Of a DNA stretch of 51,161 nucleotides, positions 37,201 to 50,215 are shown in pieces. Made by a program: the position numbers and the translations under genes. The stretch covers positions 1 to 51,161 of the forward strand of contig MU119540.1 of the NCBI GenBank assembly GCA_014904845.1, in the 5' to 3' direction. The stretch comes from Acephala macrosclerotiorum (taxonomy: Eukaryota; Ascomycota; Leotiomycetes; Helotiales; Mollisiaceae). Numbering within the stretch: the first letter of the stretch is position 1; each line of letters opens with the position of its first letter. The notes under the pieces are model-generated. The model had not been told where the DNA came from. It did not search any database and was given only the letters and a program-made list of their open reading frames with translations.

Positions 37201-37823
37201 AATATAATTTTTTTTTTTTTTTTCAAATTCTTGTATTATTCGCTCGATATTTATAATTTTAATATCGATATTAAATTTAAAATCAAATTTAAAATCAAAC
37301 AAAAAATTGTAATTAAAATCTTTGATAAAATTAAAATTCGATTCAAAATTGCTATTAAAAACAAAATTTGATTTTTACGCGCGGTTTTTCTTTTTTAATT
37401 TTACTCGTGATTTATATACTCGAAATTGTTTTTCTTCGTTTGACAAAATCGAAAAAGCTTCGCCTCGACTATGGCGGAGGGTTTGACGCTGAGCGAAACG
37501 TCGAGAGAGACGGGCTATGTCGTCGCCGGGTAGTTTTGTAAGAAGAGACGTGGACATCGCTTCGTAAAGAGAGAACTGCGAATCTCACGGACACAGTTAC
37601 TAGCGATGCGTAGACTGATCGAACTTATGAGCGCTGGAAAGTGATCGAGAGAATTGAGTACGAAGAAGAGCGAAAAACGGATAATTGAAAGTAATAGCAA
37701 AAAAACGAAGGAGTAATAAAGCGGAGTGATGAATAAGTAAGTAAATCGAGAAAGTGTAGAAGGTAGTATAAAGAATAAAGAATGAAAACTTGAGAGTCGA
37801 AAACAAAGTGGTAAAAATATATA
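37201..37823. other. Less-decayed DNA left of the probable LINE, unidentified
   Basis: GC rises from about 37240 and is near normal at 37440-37700. The plus strand is purine-rich with G well above C. Minus-strand frames (37557-37375, and three overlapping frames in 37515-37879) are low-complexity or hydrophobic and probably shadows of purine-rich DNA. On the plus strand, frames with acidic/basic stretches (for example ERWKVIERIEYEEERK near 37630-37680) are broken by stops, so a decayed coding region is possible. Not identified. Confidence 0.45.
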
Positions 37824-40800
37824 CATTTTATAGTGCGGAAAAACACAAAATACAACGTGATCCAAATTTTTGAAAACATTTACTTTATTTTAACTTCAAA
37901 TCTTCTCTAATCTCCAGATTACGATTTCGCACAATTGCAATTTCTATTCGAAACGCGTCAAATTTCGATCGAATCGCAATATTGTTATTACTAGCGAAAA
38001 AAAAAGAAATTAATCTCGAAAATCTCACTTCGTACGCAACGATTTACAAACAAAATTACAACGAATTTTTCAATAATTACAATTTGAAAATTTCGAAATT
38101 TATATTAATACTATAATTAAAAAAAATATTTTTATTATTATTAATATATAATAAATACTAATATATAAAATAAAAATATTTATTATTAATAATATATATA
38201 ATATTGTAATATATAATATTATTATTATTATTATACTAATAATTATTAAAAAAAAACAAATAATTATTTAATAATTTATATATAAAAATTTATATTTATA
38301 TTTAATTATTATTATTTATATCGAATAATTATTATATTATAAAAATAATAAATATTATATTATAATAATTATTCAATTTACGTATTTGAAAAACGTTAAT
38401 ATAATTATAAATAAAATTTTTAATTAAAATAACAAAAAATTAACGTATGAAATCTATAATCGCGATTAACGTTTTTTTTAATATTATAATTATTATAAAT
38501 ATAAATACATAAAAATTCAATATTTAATATTTATTACTTATAAATAATATGCAAAATCGTATTATTTCAAAATATATTTAAATTCGAAATACAAAAAATA
38601 TTCGAATTATAAAAGTATTTATATCGTTTAAAACAAATTTTATTTTTTAATAATCGTCGTTTATAAAACAATCAACGAAAAATTTAAATTTACAAAATAT
38701 TTATAAAAAATAAAATAATTAAAATAAAACGTAAAAAATTAATTAATTTAAATAATAATTACAATAAAATTAATAGTATTTTAATGTAAAAAATTACAAA
38801 TAAAATATTCTTTTTTAAAAAAAAAATTTATTATCAAATAAAAAAAATAAAAAAACGAAACAATTTTACAAACGAAATTAAAAAACGATAATTTTTATAA
38901 TAAATTAATAATTAAATCAAAAATTTTTACGATTTATTAAAATAATAATAATAATATTATTATTAAAAAAAATATTATTAATATTTTAAAAATCAATAAA
39001 TATATTATTATATTTAAAAAAAAATTTATTATTTAATAATTTATAATAAATATATTATATTAAAATAAACGTATTATCGAATTTTAAAATAAAATATCAT
39101 TTAAAAAATTATTATCAAATTTTAATATAAAATTTTAAATAGTAAAAATTTATTTTTTTAAATTCAAAAAATCAAAAAAAAAAAACTTGCGCAATTTAAA
39201 ACGATATAAAAAAAAAACGCGAAATAATAACTTTTTTTATTTCAATAAAAACGTTTTTTAAAAAATGCAAAAAAAATAAAACAAAATTTAATAAAAATAA
39301 ATTTTAAAAAAAAATAAATTAAAATTTAAATACAAATAATAAATCGTTTAATTCGTTAAATTTATACGATAATTTAATAAACAATTTCAAAAAAATTTTA
39401 ATGAAATAAATTATAATATTTAATTCAAAAAAATTAAAAACGATTTTATTAAATTTTAAAAAATATTAACAAAAAAAAAAAATCGAAAAAAATCGAAAAA
39501 ATTACTAAAATTAATCGATTTAAAATCTATAAAAACTAAAATCGAAATTTATATCGAAAAAAATCGTATTAAATAAAAACAATATTAAAAACAAAAAATA
39601 ATTACAATTCAATTTATACAATCAATTCAATTTTTTATTATTTAATATTTTTATTATTTAAATATTCTTTTAATCAAATTCGAACGATAATAATAATACG
39701 TTTTTTTTTTATTTTTATTAAAATTTTAAAACATTTTAATATTTAATTCTTTCGAATTATCGAAAAAAAAAAAACTCGTATAATAATGAAATTACAATAA
39801 CAATTAATAAAATATTTAATTCAATTTCTAATTTTATTATCAAATTTATAATTTTTTTATTACTTTTAAAAACTCAATTTAATTAATTTTTTTCAACGAA
39901 TCAAATTTCGTCTCAAAAATATATTAATATCGAAAATCTTATTATAATACTAAAAAAAAACTCGCGTTTATTATATTATTATTTTTTTAAACGATTTAAT
40001 TCGTTTTTTAATTTATATATATTTTTTATATATTAATAAACAATACAATTATAATAAAACAACGAGCGATACTAATAATACTTTTTTACACATGATATTT
40101 TTAACAATTTTTTCAACGACAAAAAACTCGATTTTATCAATAAAAACTTTCTTATTTTTATTCTCGAAAAACTCAATATCAATTTTTCGTAAATTTTACA
40201 AAAAAATTAACAATTTTCAAATAAAAACTAATCTTTCGAAATTTTTATTTATTGACGTATTAAATTTATTATTATTTTTCGTATTATTTCTTTTATTAAA
40301 CACGTTTATAATAAATTTATTAAATTCAAAAAAAAATACAAATAATAACAATATAATAATTATAAAAAAAAACGATTTCTATATATTAAATAAAACAAAT
40401 TCTAATTAAATCTCGAGTTGTTTATATAAAAATCGAACTTCGTTTATTAATAATTATACGATATACAATTTTATTATTTCAAAAAAAAATTTAATCAATT
40501 TTAAAATTTTTCAATATAATATTTAAAAATTATACGAAATTACAATAATATTTTTCAAAGATTTCAAAATTAAAAATTACAATATTATTTGTATTTAAAA
40601 ACTATAAATTAATACACGAAATAAAAAATATACAATATATATAAATAAAACAATTAAAATTTTTTTTTTTGTTTTTAATTAATTTAATTAATTAAAAACT
40701 TTAAACGATTTTTCGTAAATAATAATTATATATATTAATATTGAAATTTTTCAAAAAAAAAATTAAATAATTATTTACGCAAAAATCTACGTTTATTAAT

Positions 40801-43800
40801 TCAAATTTAATTATAAATAAAAAATTTTAAATTTGTATAATATTTACGAATTATATTATAATTTATAATATATAAAATATAACGTTTTATATTAATTTAA
40901 ATACTTAATAAAATCGATTTAAAATTTTATAAATATATATAATTTTTTTTTACTTATAAATTTAATATATAATTTATAAATACAAAAAATAAACTTTTAT
41001 AAATATTATATTTTCATTGGAAATTTCAACGTATATTACAAAAATTAAAAAAATATTCAATAAAAAAATTAAAAAAAAAATAATTCAAATAATTTATAAA
41101 AAAATTAAATATAAAATTTTATTCGATCTTTGAAACGTATATTCGTATAAATACTATAAATCAATGTAATTCGTATTTCGATCTCGTATAAATATTTAAT
41201 ATTTTTATTAATTTATATATAGAAATTATTATTATAAAACGCTAATTTTTTTTCTCGAATTATTTACTCGTTTTTTCAATTTTTATATAATTCGATTTTT
41301 GTAATTTTAATATTATTAAAAAAAAAAATTTAATTAAAAATTAATATTAAAAAATTTATTAAAAAAATCGATTAAAAATTTATTTTTATTAAAATCGAAA
41401 TTAAAAATCGAAACGATAATATATACGAGAAATTTAATAAAATTATTATCGATATAATTATTACAATTAAATAATTAATAAATATAATAATTTTAAATAT
41501 AATTATTTATTTTTATATTTAAATATATTTTATTTCAAAATTAAAAATATTTGTTAAATTATTTGAAAAAGTACAATAAATATATATTAAATATTATATT
41601 AATAAAATTTTTTATTATTTATAATACTTTAAAATTTTCGTTAAATCAAACGTTAAAAAAATTCGTATATTCAAATAAAAAATATAATTAATAAAAATTT
41701 CAAAGAATTTAAAAAAATTATAAAAAATAATAAAAAGTTTATATAAAAAAAAAATAAAACGTAAAATATATATTAAAAATTTCGATTTAAAAAACGGTAT
41801 TTTCGTAATAATAATAATAAAAAAAATAAAAATATTTAATATTAAATTTTTTTTTTTTTTACTAATAATCGATTTAAACAATATCGACGCGTATAATTTT
41901 AAAAAAAAATAATATTCAAATACTCTCGAGTATTTACAAATTATTAAAATAAAAATAATTATTATAATTTATTATTTTAAAATCAATAAAATTTCAAATT
42001 TAAATTAGATTTATAATAAAAATTTTAAATATATATTTTTTAATATTATTAACGTTTTTATATGAATTTATAATATATATTTAAATACAAATTATTATTT
42101 AAAGTATTTTAAAAAAACAATTATAATAATTTTCAAAAAATTAAATAAAAAAAAAACTATTTTCAAGTTTTATTATATTGTTTTATCGTTTTATTCAATA
42201 TTATAAAAAAAGTTTTAAAAAATATTATTATAATAAAATTCAATTTTTTAATAGAAATATATAGTTTTTTATTTAATAATTATATCGATAATAAAAAAAA
42301 ATATTTTTACGAATTCGTATTTTATAATCTTACGACAAAAATCTATAAAATCTAAAAAAAAAAAAACGAATAATTATTTTCTCGTTAAACGTATTTAGTA
42401 CTTTTAATAACATTTTTTATTAATACTTTTTTTATAATCTCAAAAAAAGAAAAATCTCAAAAAAATAAAATAATTAAATAATTATTTTTTTTATAAATCG
42501 AATTATTATTTTAAAATTATTTGAATATAATACAAAAAAAATATCGATTAATATTAATATTTTTTAAAGATTATTAATTAATTCAATATTATATTTTTTT
42601 TATAATTCGAATTTTTTAAAGATCGTTTATAATTATTTATTAATTTTTTTAAAATAAATAAATAATATTGTTTTTATTACAATTAAAAATAATACGATTA
42701 TTATTATTATTATTTTTAAAGAAATTTATATTAAATATAATTATTAAAATAAAATACACGATTTAATTTTCGTTTTTTACAAGTTTTATATAATATATAT
42801 ATGAAAATTAAAAATTAAAATAAAAACTATTGAAATAAACAATACGTCGTTTATATAAAAAATAATTATTATTAATTTAAAAAACAATTATATTATTTTT
42901 GAAATTATTATTAATTAAAAACTTTTTTTTTAATAATATATTAAAATATTTAAAACGAAAACAAAATTTTTAATAAGTATTTTATTTAATATTAAAAAAT
43001 CAATATAAAATATCGATATATTAAATATATAATACGTTTATATAATTATAATCGTTTTTTAAATAATATACAAATTATTAATTTAATATTGATCAATTTA
43101 TAATAAAAAATTCAATAGTATTTAATACGATATATTAAAAGTAATTTTAAAAGTATATTTAAAAATATTAATAAATATACTTTGTAATAAATTTTTTATT
43201 TTATTATTTTTATTCAAATTTCAAAACGAGATTTATAAAGCGATTTTTTGAATTAATTTATTTAAATACGAATAAAAATTTATTTAATTTATTTTACTAT
43301 TTTTTAATACGTTAATAATAATAAAATACAAATTAATATACGAATTATTAATAAATAATATATAATTTTTTGAGAAATATTATAAAATTAAATTTAAAAA
43401 TATAAAAATTAAATAAAATTTCGTAGTATTATTATAAATATATATTTTTGAAATTATTATAAAAATCGTAATTAATATCGAAAAAATAATTTCTTTTTAC
43501 GATACAATAATCAAATTATAAAATAATTTCAATTTTTATATTAATAAATCGAAAATCGAAAAAAGAATAAATATAGTAATTTATTGTATATTTACAAAGA
43601 AAATATAATAAGTATATATAAAAACAAAAAATAGTTTAATAATATATACGAGTAAAATATACGATATTATTTTAATTTTCGAAATAATATTAAAATTCTA
43701 TGAATAATATATTTATTTTATTTATATTTGAAACGATAATTAATTTGTAATTAAAACGATTAATAAAATTACAATAAAAAAATACAATATTTTTTAAAAA

Positions 43801-44725
43801 ATTTTTATTAAATAATCGAAAAAATAATTTGTTCGATTTATATATATTAAATTTTTATTTATATAAATATAATTAATAATAAAATAATCGATATTATTAT
43901 AAAAAAAATTATAAAATAAAAATCAAATAATAAATCGCAATAAAATCTAGTATTAAAATACGTATTTTTTTAAATTTTTATAGTATTAATAAAAAATATA
44001 ATTAATCAATATATATAAAAACTATAAAAAAAACATTGAACAAAAAATATATACGATTATTAAAATTTCGCGATTAATAAGTTTTTATATTTTAAAAACG
44101 TATAATTTTATAAAAGTTTTTTTAAATAATAAATTTTTTTTTATTTCAAATAAAAAATAATAAATTTAATCTAAAAAAATATTTATATTTATAAAACGTA
44201 TTTGAAATAAATTTATTATATTGTACAAAATATAAAAACGACAATTTACGAATTTATTAAATTGTTTTTTACGTTTTGTTTAATTATTTTATTTTTCGAG
44301 AATTTAAAAAAAAATTCCAAAAAAAAAATCGAATCAAATATTATTAATTTAAAATTTTTTTTTAATGATTACAATATAATATTAATAATTATTACGTTTA
44401 TAAAAAAACAAATTTATTACTTTTATTTAAACACGTTATAATAATTTGATTTGAATAAATAGCGATTTTTTATTACAAAAAAGTGCACAAATTTAAAATA
44501 AATTAAAAATATTTTTATTATAAAAAAATTTCGAGTAAAATTATAATATATAAATCAAATATAAAAAATTATTAAAATTAAAATTTAATATTTTATTTTA
44601 ATCGAATTCGTTCATTATTATATATTTTTATGTGAATATAAAGAGTATTAGTATATTCAAATTTACGTTTTTAGTAATCGATTTTTTTAGTGTTTAAAAT
44701 TTAAATACACGAGAAATTAAACAAA

Positions 44726-44727
<2 letters not shown>

Positions 44728-44807
<80 letters not shown>
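44728..44807 (+). repeat. 80-bp poly(A) tract
   Basis: An uninterrupted run of 80 A. It lies 470 bp before the end of the probable LINE. GAATATAAA occurs at 44633-44641 and again at 44810-44818, so the 170 bp between could be a small poly(A)-tailed (SINE-like) insertion, but a 9-bp AT-rich match may be chance. Confidence 0.8.
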
Positions 44808-44809
<2 letters not shown>

Positions 44810-45278
44810 GAATATAAAAACAAGAAAATAGAACGTTAAAAAAGTGAAATACGAGAATAATAAAACGGAAATATTATTGTATATAGTATTTTTGTAATCT
44901 TTCGTATTTGAAAGTAATAATGCGCGTAGACGTCGAAGAGAGACTTAAGAATAAATTCAATAAAAAATCTTATTGGACGACGCTTTAATGATCGTTAAAG
45001 ATTGATCAAAGGAGTTAAGACTTTATTTATTAAGACTCAAATGTATCGATATATATAAGAATCTAATAAACTGTAAACGGTTATAGTGTTTACAATACTT
45101 ATAATCGCGAGCAGTTCACAGTGGGAATAAAAGCAAGAGATAGACAATAGGCGTCGAAAAGCACGCTATCAAAAAAATCTAATAATAAAGACGACTTTTT
45201 GCATAGGCTTTAGAAGCCTGCGACGAAAAGCGATACTTTAGATATCGTGGAGTATGATATAATCAAATCAAATCAAAT
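44808..45278 (+). other. Near-normal 3' part of the probable LINE
   Basis: GC recovers and RIP is light here, unlike the 6.7 kb before it. No open frame of interest. It ends in the AATCA tail. If the element is a LINE this would be its 3' untranslated region. Confidence 0.45.
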
Positions 45279-45292
45279 CATTTTATAGTGCG

Positions 45293-45580
45293 AGAGTAAG
45301 AAATTGAATAGGCAGTGTGATCTATTTTCTACTTGGAAACTTTCTCTTGGGAAAGAGTTCGCGGTTTTCAGGGGGAGTAATGAGTTCCGCCATTTCTGGA
45401 GATAGGAATGAAATTGGAAGTGATACTCTCTGTTTAAAACAGTGATAAGGACGCTCGTCAAATTTTTGGTGGCCTTAGGTTGAACACGCTTAAGCGAGTA
45501 GAGAGGCAGCGTAAAATAGCGAGCAGGTACCGCCGAAAATAGTAATCAAATTACCGATTTCTAGAAAATAGTAGTATTAT
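45293..45580. other. Less-decayed DNA right of the probable LINE
   Basis: About 290 bp of near-normal composition, purine-rich on the plus strand like 37440-37823. If the 14-bp repeat is a target duplication, these two flanks were once contiguous. A minus-strand frame of 62 codons (45461-45273) crosses the junction and is not supported. Confidence 0.45.
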
Positions 45581-48404
45581 ATTATATTCGAAAAAATTGT
45601 TTGAAATTATAAAAAGTTTTATTAAATTTAATCATTTTAAAAATATTATAATTAGTAAAAAAATTAATATAAATTTTATTATAAAAAATTTTTTTTAACG
45701 TTTATTTATTTTAATTTTTAATTATAAGTAATAACGAGAGTAAAATTTTTTTTATAATTTATAAATATAATTATAAAAATAAACGTTTTATTGAAATTAA
45801 AATCGTATTATTATTTAAAATATTTATTATATTTTATATTTTATTATTAATTAAAAAAAAAAAGATTTATAATTATTATTTTTTAAAAAAATTAAAATTT
45901 GAAAAATTCGATAAAAAAAATAATATTTAAAAAAATAAAAAATAAAAATAAATAAAAAAATATAAATTTTTTTTTATTTTATTAAAAATATAATAAAATA
46001 TATTTATTAAAAATAAAAAAAATTTTAATTTAATTTTCAATTTTAATTTTAATAAATTAAATAATTTTTCGTAATTTAAAATAATAAATATATTAATTGT
46101 AAATTCGATATTTGTTTTAAAATTCGAATTTTAAAAAATTAATTAATTAATTAATTTTTTTAATAAAATAATTTCGAATAATAAATCGAAAAACGAGAAA
46201 TATAAATTATTAATAAATTAATATAATAAATTAATTTTATATAATTTAATTTTAATTTTATTTTTATTTTTTTTTAAAAAAATTAATTTAATTAAAAAAT
46301 TTAAAAATAAAATAAATTATTTATTATAAATTGAAAAGTTTTTAAAATTTTAATTTTAATTATTTAAATTAAAACGAATATTAAATTGTAATTTATAATT
46401 AAATTTTAAAAATTTAATTATTAAAAAAAATTTTAATTATTAAAAAAAAATTTAATTATTAAAAAAAAATTTAATTATTAAAAAAAAATTTAATTATTAA
46501 AAAAAAATTTAATTATTAAAAAAAAATTTAATTATTATTATTAATTTTATGATCAAATAATTAAATAATAAAAAAATCGAAAATAAAAAAAAATTATAAT
46601 TATAAAATTTTTTTATTTAAATTTAAATATCGAATTAAAAAAAATTCAATATAAAAATTATTATTTTAAATAATACGAAAAAAATCGTTTTTTAATAAAT
46701 AATAAATTTTTTAAATTTTTTTAAAATTTATAAAAAAATTTTAAATTTTTTTATTTTATAATTTTTTTTAAATTATTATAATAAATAATCGAATCGAAAA
46801 ATTGAAATTAATTTTTTTTATAATAAATATTATAATATATTAAACAATTTATTTAAAACGTTTAATTGAATTATTTATTTTAAAAATATATAATTTGATA
46901 ATTTTTTATATATTATTATTTTTTAATAAAAAATTTTAAAATTTATTAATAAAATTTTTTTTTTTTAATTATTATTATAAAAATAATAAATAATATATTA
47001 TAAATTTTAATATTTAAAATATTTTTTAAAATAAATAAAACAATTAATAATTTATTTTTTAATTTTAATATAATAAATAATAATAAATTTATTTTTATTG
47101 TATATAAAAATTATAATAAATTAAAAGTTTTTAAAATCGATTATAAAAATAAATTTAATAATATTAAAATAAATAAATTTTATAAAAAATTAATTTAATT
47201 TAATTTTATAATTATAAAATTTTTGTTTATTTTTTTAAATTAAATATATTTTATAAACAATAAAATTATATTTATTAAATTTGTTAATATTTTTAAAATT
47301 AAAAATTTATTTTTCGATATATTTAAATTGTTTATATTAAAAAAATTTATTTATTTTAATTTAATATATTTTTAAAATTCGAAATATTTTAAAATATTTT
47401 AAAAAACGTTAATAATTAATAATAAAAAAATATATTTCGAAAAAAAAAAAATTTAATATTAAACGAAAATTTTTTTTTATTTAAAATTCGTTTATATAAT
47501 ATAAAAATAATAAAAATATAAAATTTTAATAAAAAAAATCGAAAAAATTAATAATTTTAATAAAATAATAATTTTTAATAAAAATAAATAATAATAATAA
47601 TTTAATTTTATAAAAAATAATTAAAAAAATTTTAATTATATTAATTGAAATTTTTTTTTTAATATAATAATATTAATAATTTTTATAATATAAAAAAATT
47701 ATTAAATAAATCGATTAAAAAATTAAAAATTGTTTTTAATAATAATATTAATTGTATAAAAATTAATTTTTTATAAAATAGATTTTCGAATTATTAATAT
47801 TTTATAATTTTTTTAAAATAATTATAAAATTAAAATTAAATTAAATAATTTTATAAACGAATAATATTTAATATTTATAAAAATTAAAATAATTAATATA
47901 TTATTAAAATTTAAAATAAAAATAACAATGATTTTTTTATTTTTAAATTTAATAAATTTATTATATTATTTAAATTTGTTTTTTATAATTTATTAAAATA
48001 ATTTTCGATTTTAATAATATAATTAATACAATTAATATTAATAATTTAATCGTTTTATAAAATTTAAAAAAATAAAAAAAAATATATTCGATTTATATAA
48101 TATTGAATTAAAAATAAATTAATTAATAATTATTACAAAAATTAAATTTAATTTTTTAAAAAAATTAAAAACGTATTTTTAATTCGAAAAATTTAATAAT
48201 TTAATAATTGATTTTATTATCGATAAAAAAAATCGTAAATAATTCATTTTATTAAAAAAAAAAAATTCGAATAAAATTATTAATTATAATTTAAATTTCG
48301 AAAAAATAATTTTATAATATATAATTTAAAAAATTGAAAATTATATTTTAAATTTTAAATTTATTAAAATATAATTTTTTTTTTAATTATTTATTCGATA
48401 TAAA
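45581..48404. other. AT-rich RIP-decayed DNA with a 19-bp tandem repeat
   Basis: Nearly pure A/T. The only clear structure is the 19-bp tandem repeat at about 46412-46537. No gene visible. Confidence 0.65.
46412..46537 (+). repeat. 19-bp tandem repeat, about 6.5 units
   Basis: The unit TTAATTATTAAAAAAAAAT repeats with almost no variation; the first unit has one difference. Such uniformity next to decayed DNA suggests recent expansion by slippage. Confidence 0.85.
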
Positions 48405-49515
48405 AATTAATATTAATTTTTTTATATATATGTAATATTAATACTTTTTATAATAAATAATTTTATTTAAATTTAATCGAAATATTTAAAAATAACAATT
48501 TGATTAATTTATTAAAAAATTCAATAATTTCGTAATTTCGAATTAATATATAATCGATTTAATAAAAAATATTAAAATTTCAATTTATATGCGATTATAT
48601 TACGTTTACAATTATAATATATTAATTAATTCAAATTATATAAAACTTATAAATAAATTGAAATTCAATTAAATATTATTAAATTTCAAGTTTTAAACGA
48701 TTTTATTAATGTGTTATTACGCAAATTAATAGAATATAATTGTATTTAATTAAAATAATAATCGTAAAACTTTAAATACGTTTTTGTTTTAAATATTAAA
48801 ATATTTATTTAAATACTAAATATTTTTATAATTATACAATTTTCAAAAAAAATTTTAAAAAGTTTCTTTTTAAAATTATATATTAAGTAAAATAATTAAA
48901 AGTAATTAAATCGATCGTAGTAATTCAATATAAAAAACGAAAATTTTAAAAAATGTTTTTTAATATAAAGTTTTATAGTAAGTACGTTTTTGTTTAAAAT
49001 ATTAAAATATTTAAATATTAAAATAATTACGTAGTTTTTAAAAAAAAATTTAAAAAGTCTTTTTTTTAAAATTATATATTAAAAAAAGTAATTTAAATTG
49101 ATTGAATTAATTGTAATAATTCGATATAAAAAATGAAAATCTTAGAAAGTATTTTTTTAATAATAAAATTTCGTAGTAAATAAATTTCTATTTTAAATAT
49201 TAATAAGTTTATTAGTTTATCGATTTTATTATTCGATAAAATTCGAATTATTATTTCAATAAAGTATTCTAATTTCAAAGTTTTATAAAATACTCAAATT
49301 AAAAAATTTTGATTTAAAATTTAAAATAAAAATAAATTACTAAAATCGAAAACTTTATAACTTTTCGTAAAAACATTTTTACGAAATTTGCGAAATAAAA
49401 TATATATCGAATATCAAAAGAAAAAATTCGTTTATTATTAATTTATTTAACGAATCGTTGAACGAATTTTTTCTTTTAATACGAGAAAATTTTTTTTAAT
49501 ATATTTCGAAAAAAA
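48405..49515 (-). repeat. Repeat B: inverted copy of repeat A
   Basis: The reverse complement matches 8805-10215 through both flanks: for example 49369-49430 reversed corresponds to 8877-8945 (AATAAACGAA, then CGATATATATTTTATTT). The tandem core has two units here (anchors near 48945 and 49143) against three in A. A 61-codon frame at 49278-49093 is not supported. Class unknown. Confidence 0.7.
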
Positions 49516-49779
49516 AAAATGTTTTAATTAAAAAATTTTTTTAAATAAATTTATATTTTTAATTTATAAATTAATATTATTATTTATTTTATAATTATAT
49601 AAAATTTATATTTTAAATTATTATTAATTAAATTAATTTTACGTTTATTTTTTTTATTAATTTTTTTTAATATTTATTTTAAAATTAAATATTTATTTAT
49701 TTTTATTTTTTTTATTTTTTAAATAATAATCGTATAAACATTTATTTATTTATTTAAATTTAAATTTAAAAATTTTTTA
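49516..49779. other. AT-rich spacer
   Basis: Nearly pure A/T between repeat B and the fused element pair. Nothing recognised. Confidence 0.6.
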
Positions 49780-50215
49780 TATTTTTTTTTTACGTATTAA
49801 TTATTTATTAATAATATTAACGATTTATTAATAATACGTATTATATAATAATTATATATTCAAATTTTTAATGTTTAATTAATAATTAATTAATAAATAA
49901 ATTTCAATTTATAAAAATATTAAAATTTTCAATTATAAATAATTACGTTTAATATATATATAATTATATATAATTAATTAAATTGTTTAATTTTTAAATT
50001 TTTTAATTAAATTATAATTATTTATAATTATTCGTATATAAAATTAATAATTTTTTACGCGTATAAATTTTATTTAAATTGATCGATTTTATAATTAAAT
50101 TTTAAATAATATTAATATTTTCGATTTTTATTTTTATTTATTTATATAATTTATAAAATAATTAAAATTTATTAATCGAATAAAATACAATTATTAATTT
50201 ATATATAATTTTATA
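49780..50215 (-). mobile_element. 0.77 kb TIR element, copy 6 (decayed, truncated)
   Basis: Aligns with RIP-converted copy 1 from near its left end to about position 835 of copy 1, so roughly 450 of 778 bp. It is then replaced abruptly by copy 7 in the opposite orientation. The left start is approximate. Confidence 0.65.

Larger units (their letters stand above)
37838..45278 (+). mobile_element. Probable non-LTR (LINE-type) retroelement, 7.4 kb
   Basis: Flanked by a 14-bp direct repeat, CATTTTATAGTGCG, at 37824-37837 and 45279-45292, read as a target duplication. The right end carries a short tandem tail, AATCAAATCAAATCAAATC, just before the right copy, typical of non-LTR elements. There are no LTRs or inverted termini. 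The length fits Tad1-type fungal LINEs. From about 37860 to 44600 the plus strand keeps C but has lost nearly all non-CpG G, while flanks are G-rich, so the skew also changes near the left boundary. Coding sequence is too decayed to show an endonuclease or reverse transcriptase. A 105-codon frame at 40092-40409 is low complexity. Confidence 0.55.

Noticed and set aside
37515..37879. Three overlapping minus-strand frames rich in Phe, Leu and Ser
   Set aside because: They are the antisense of purine-rich DNA, which yields hydrophobic open frames by composition alone.
40092..40409. 105-codon plus-strand frame
   Set aside because: Low-complexity Asn/Ile/Lys/Phe sequence in RIP-decayed DNA; open by chance. 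Similar reasoning applies to 33228-33482, 41615-41881, 8818-9003 and 49093-49278.
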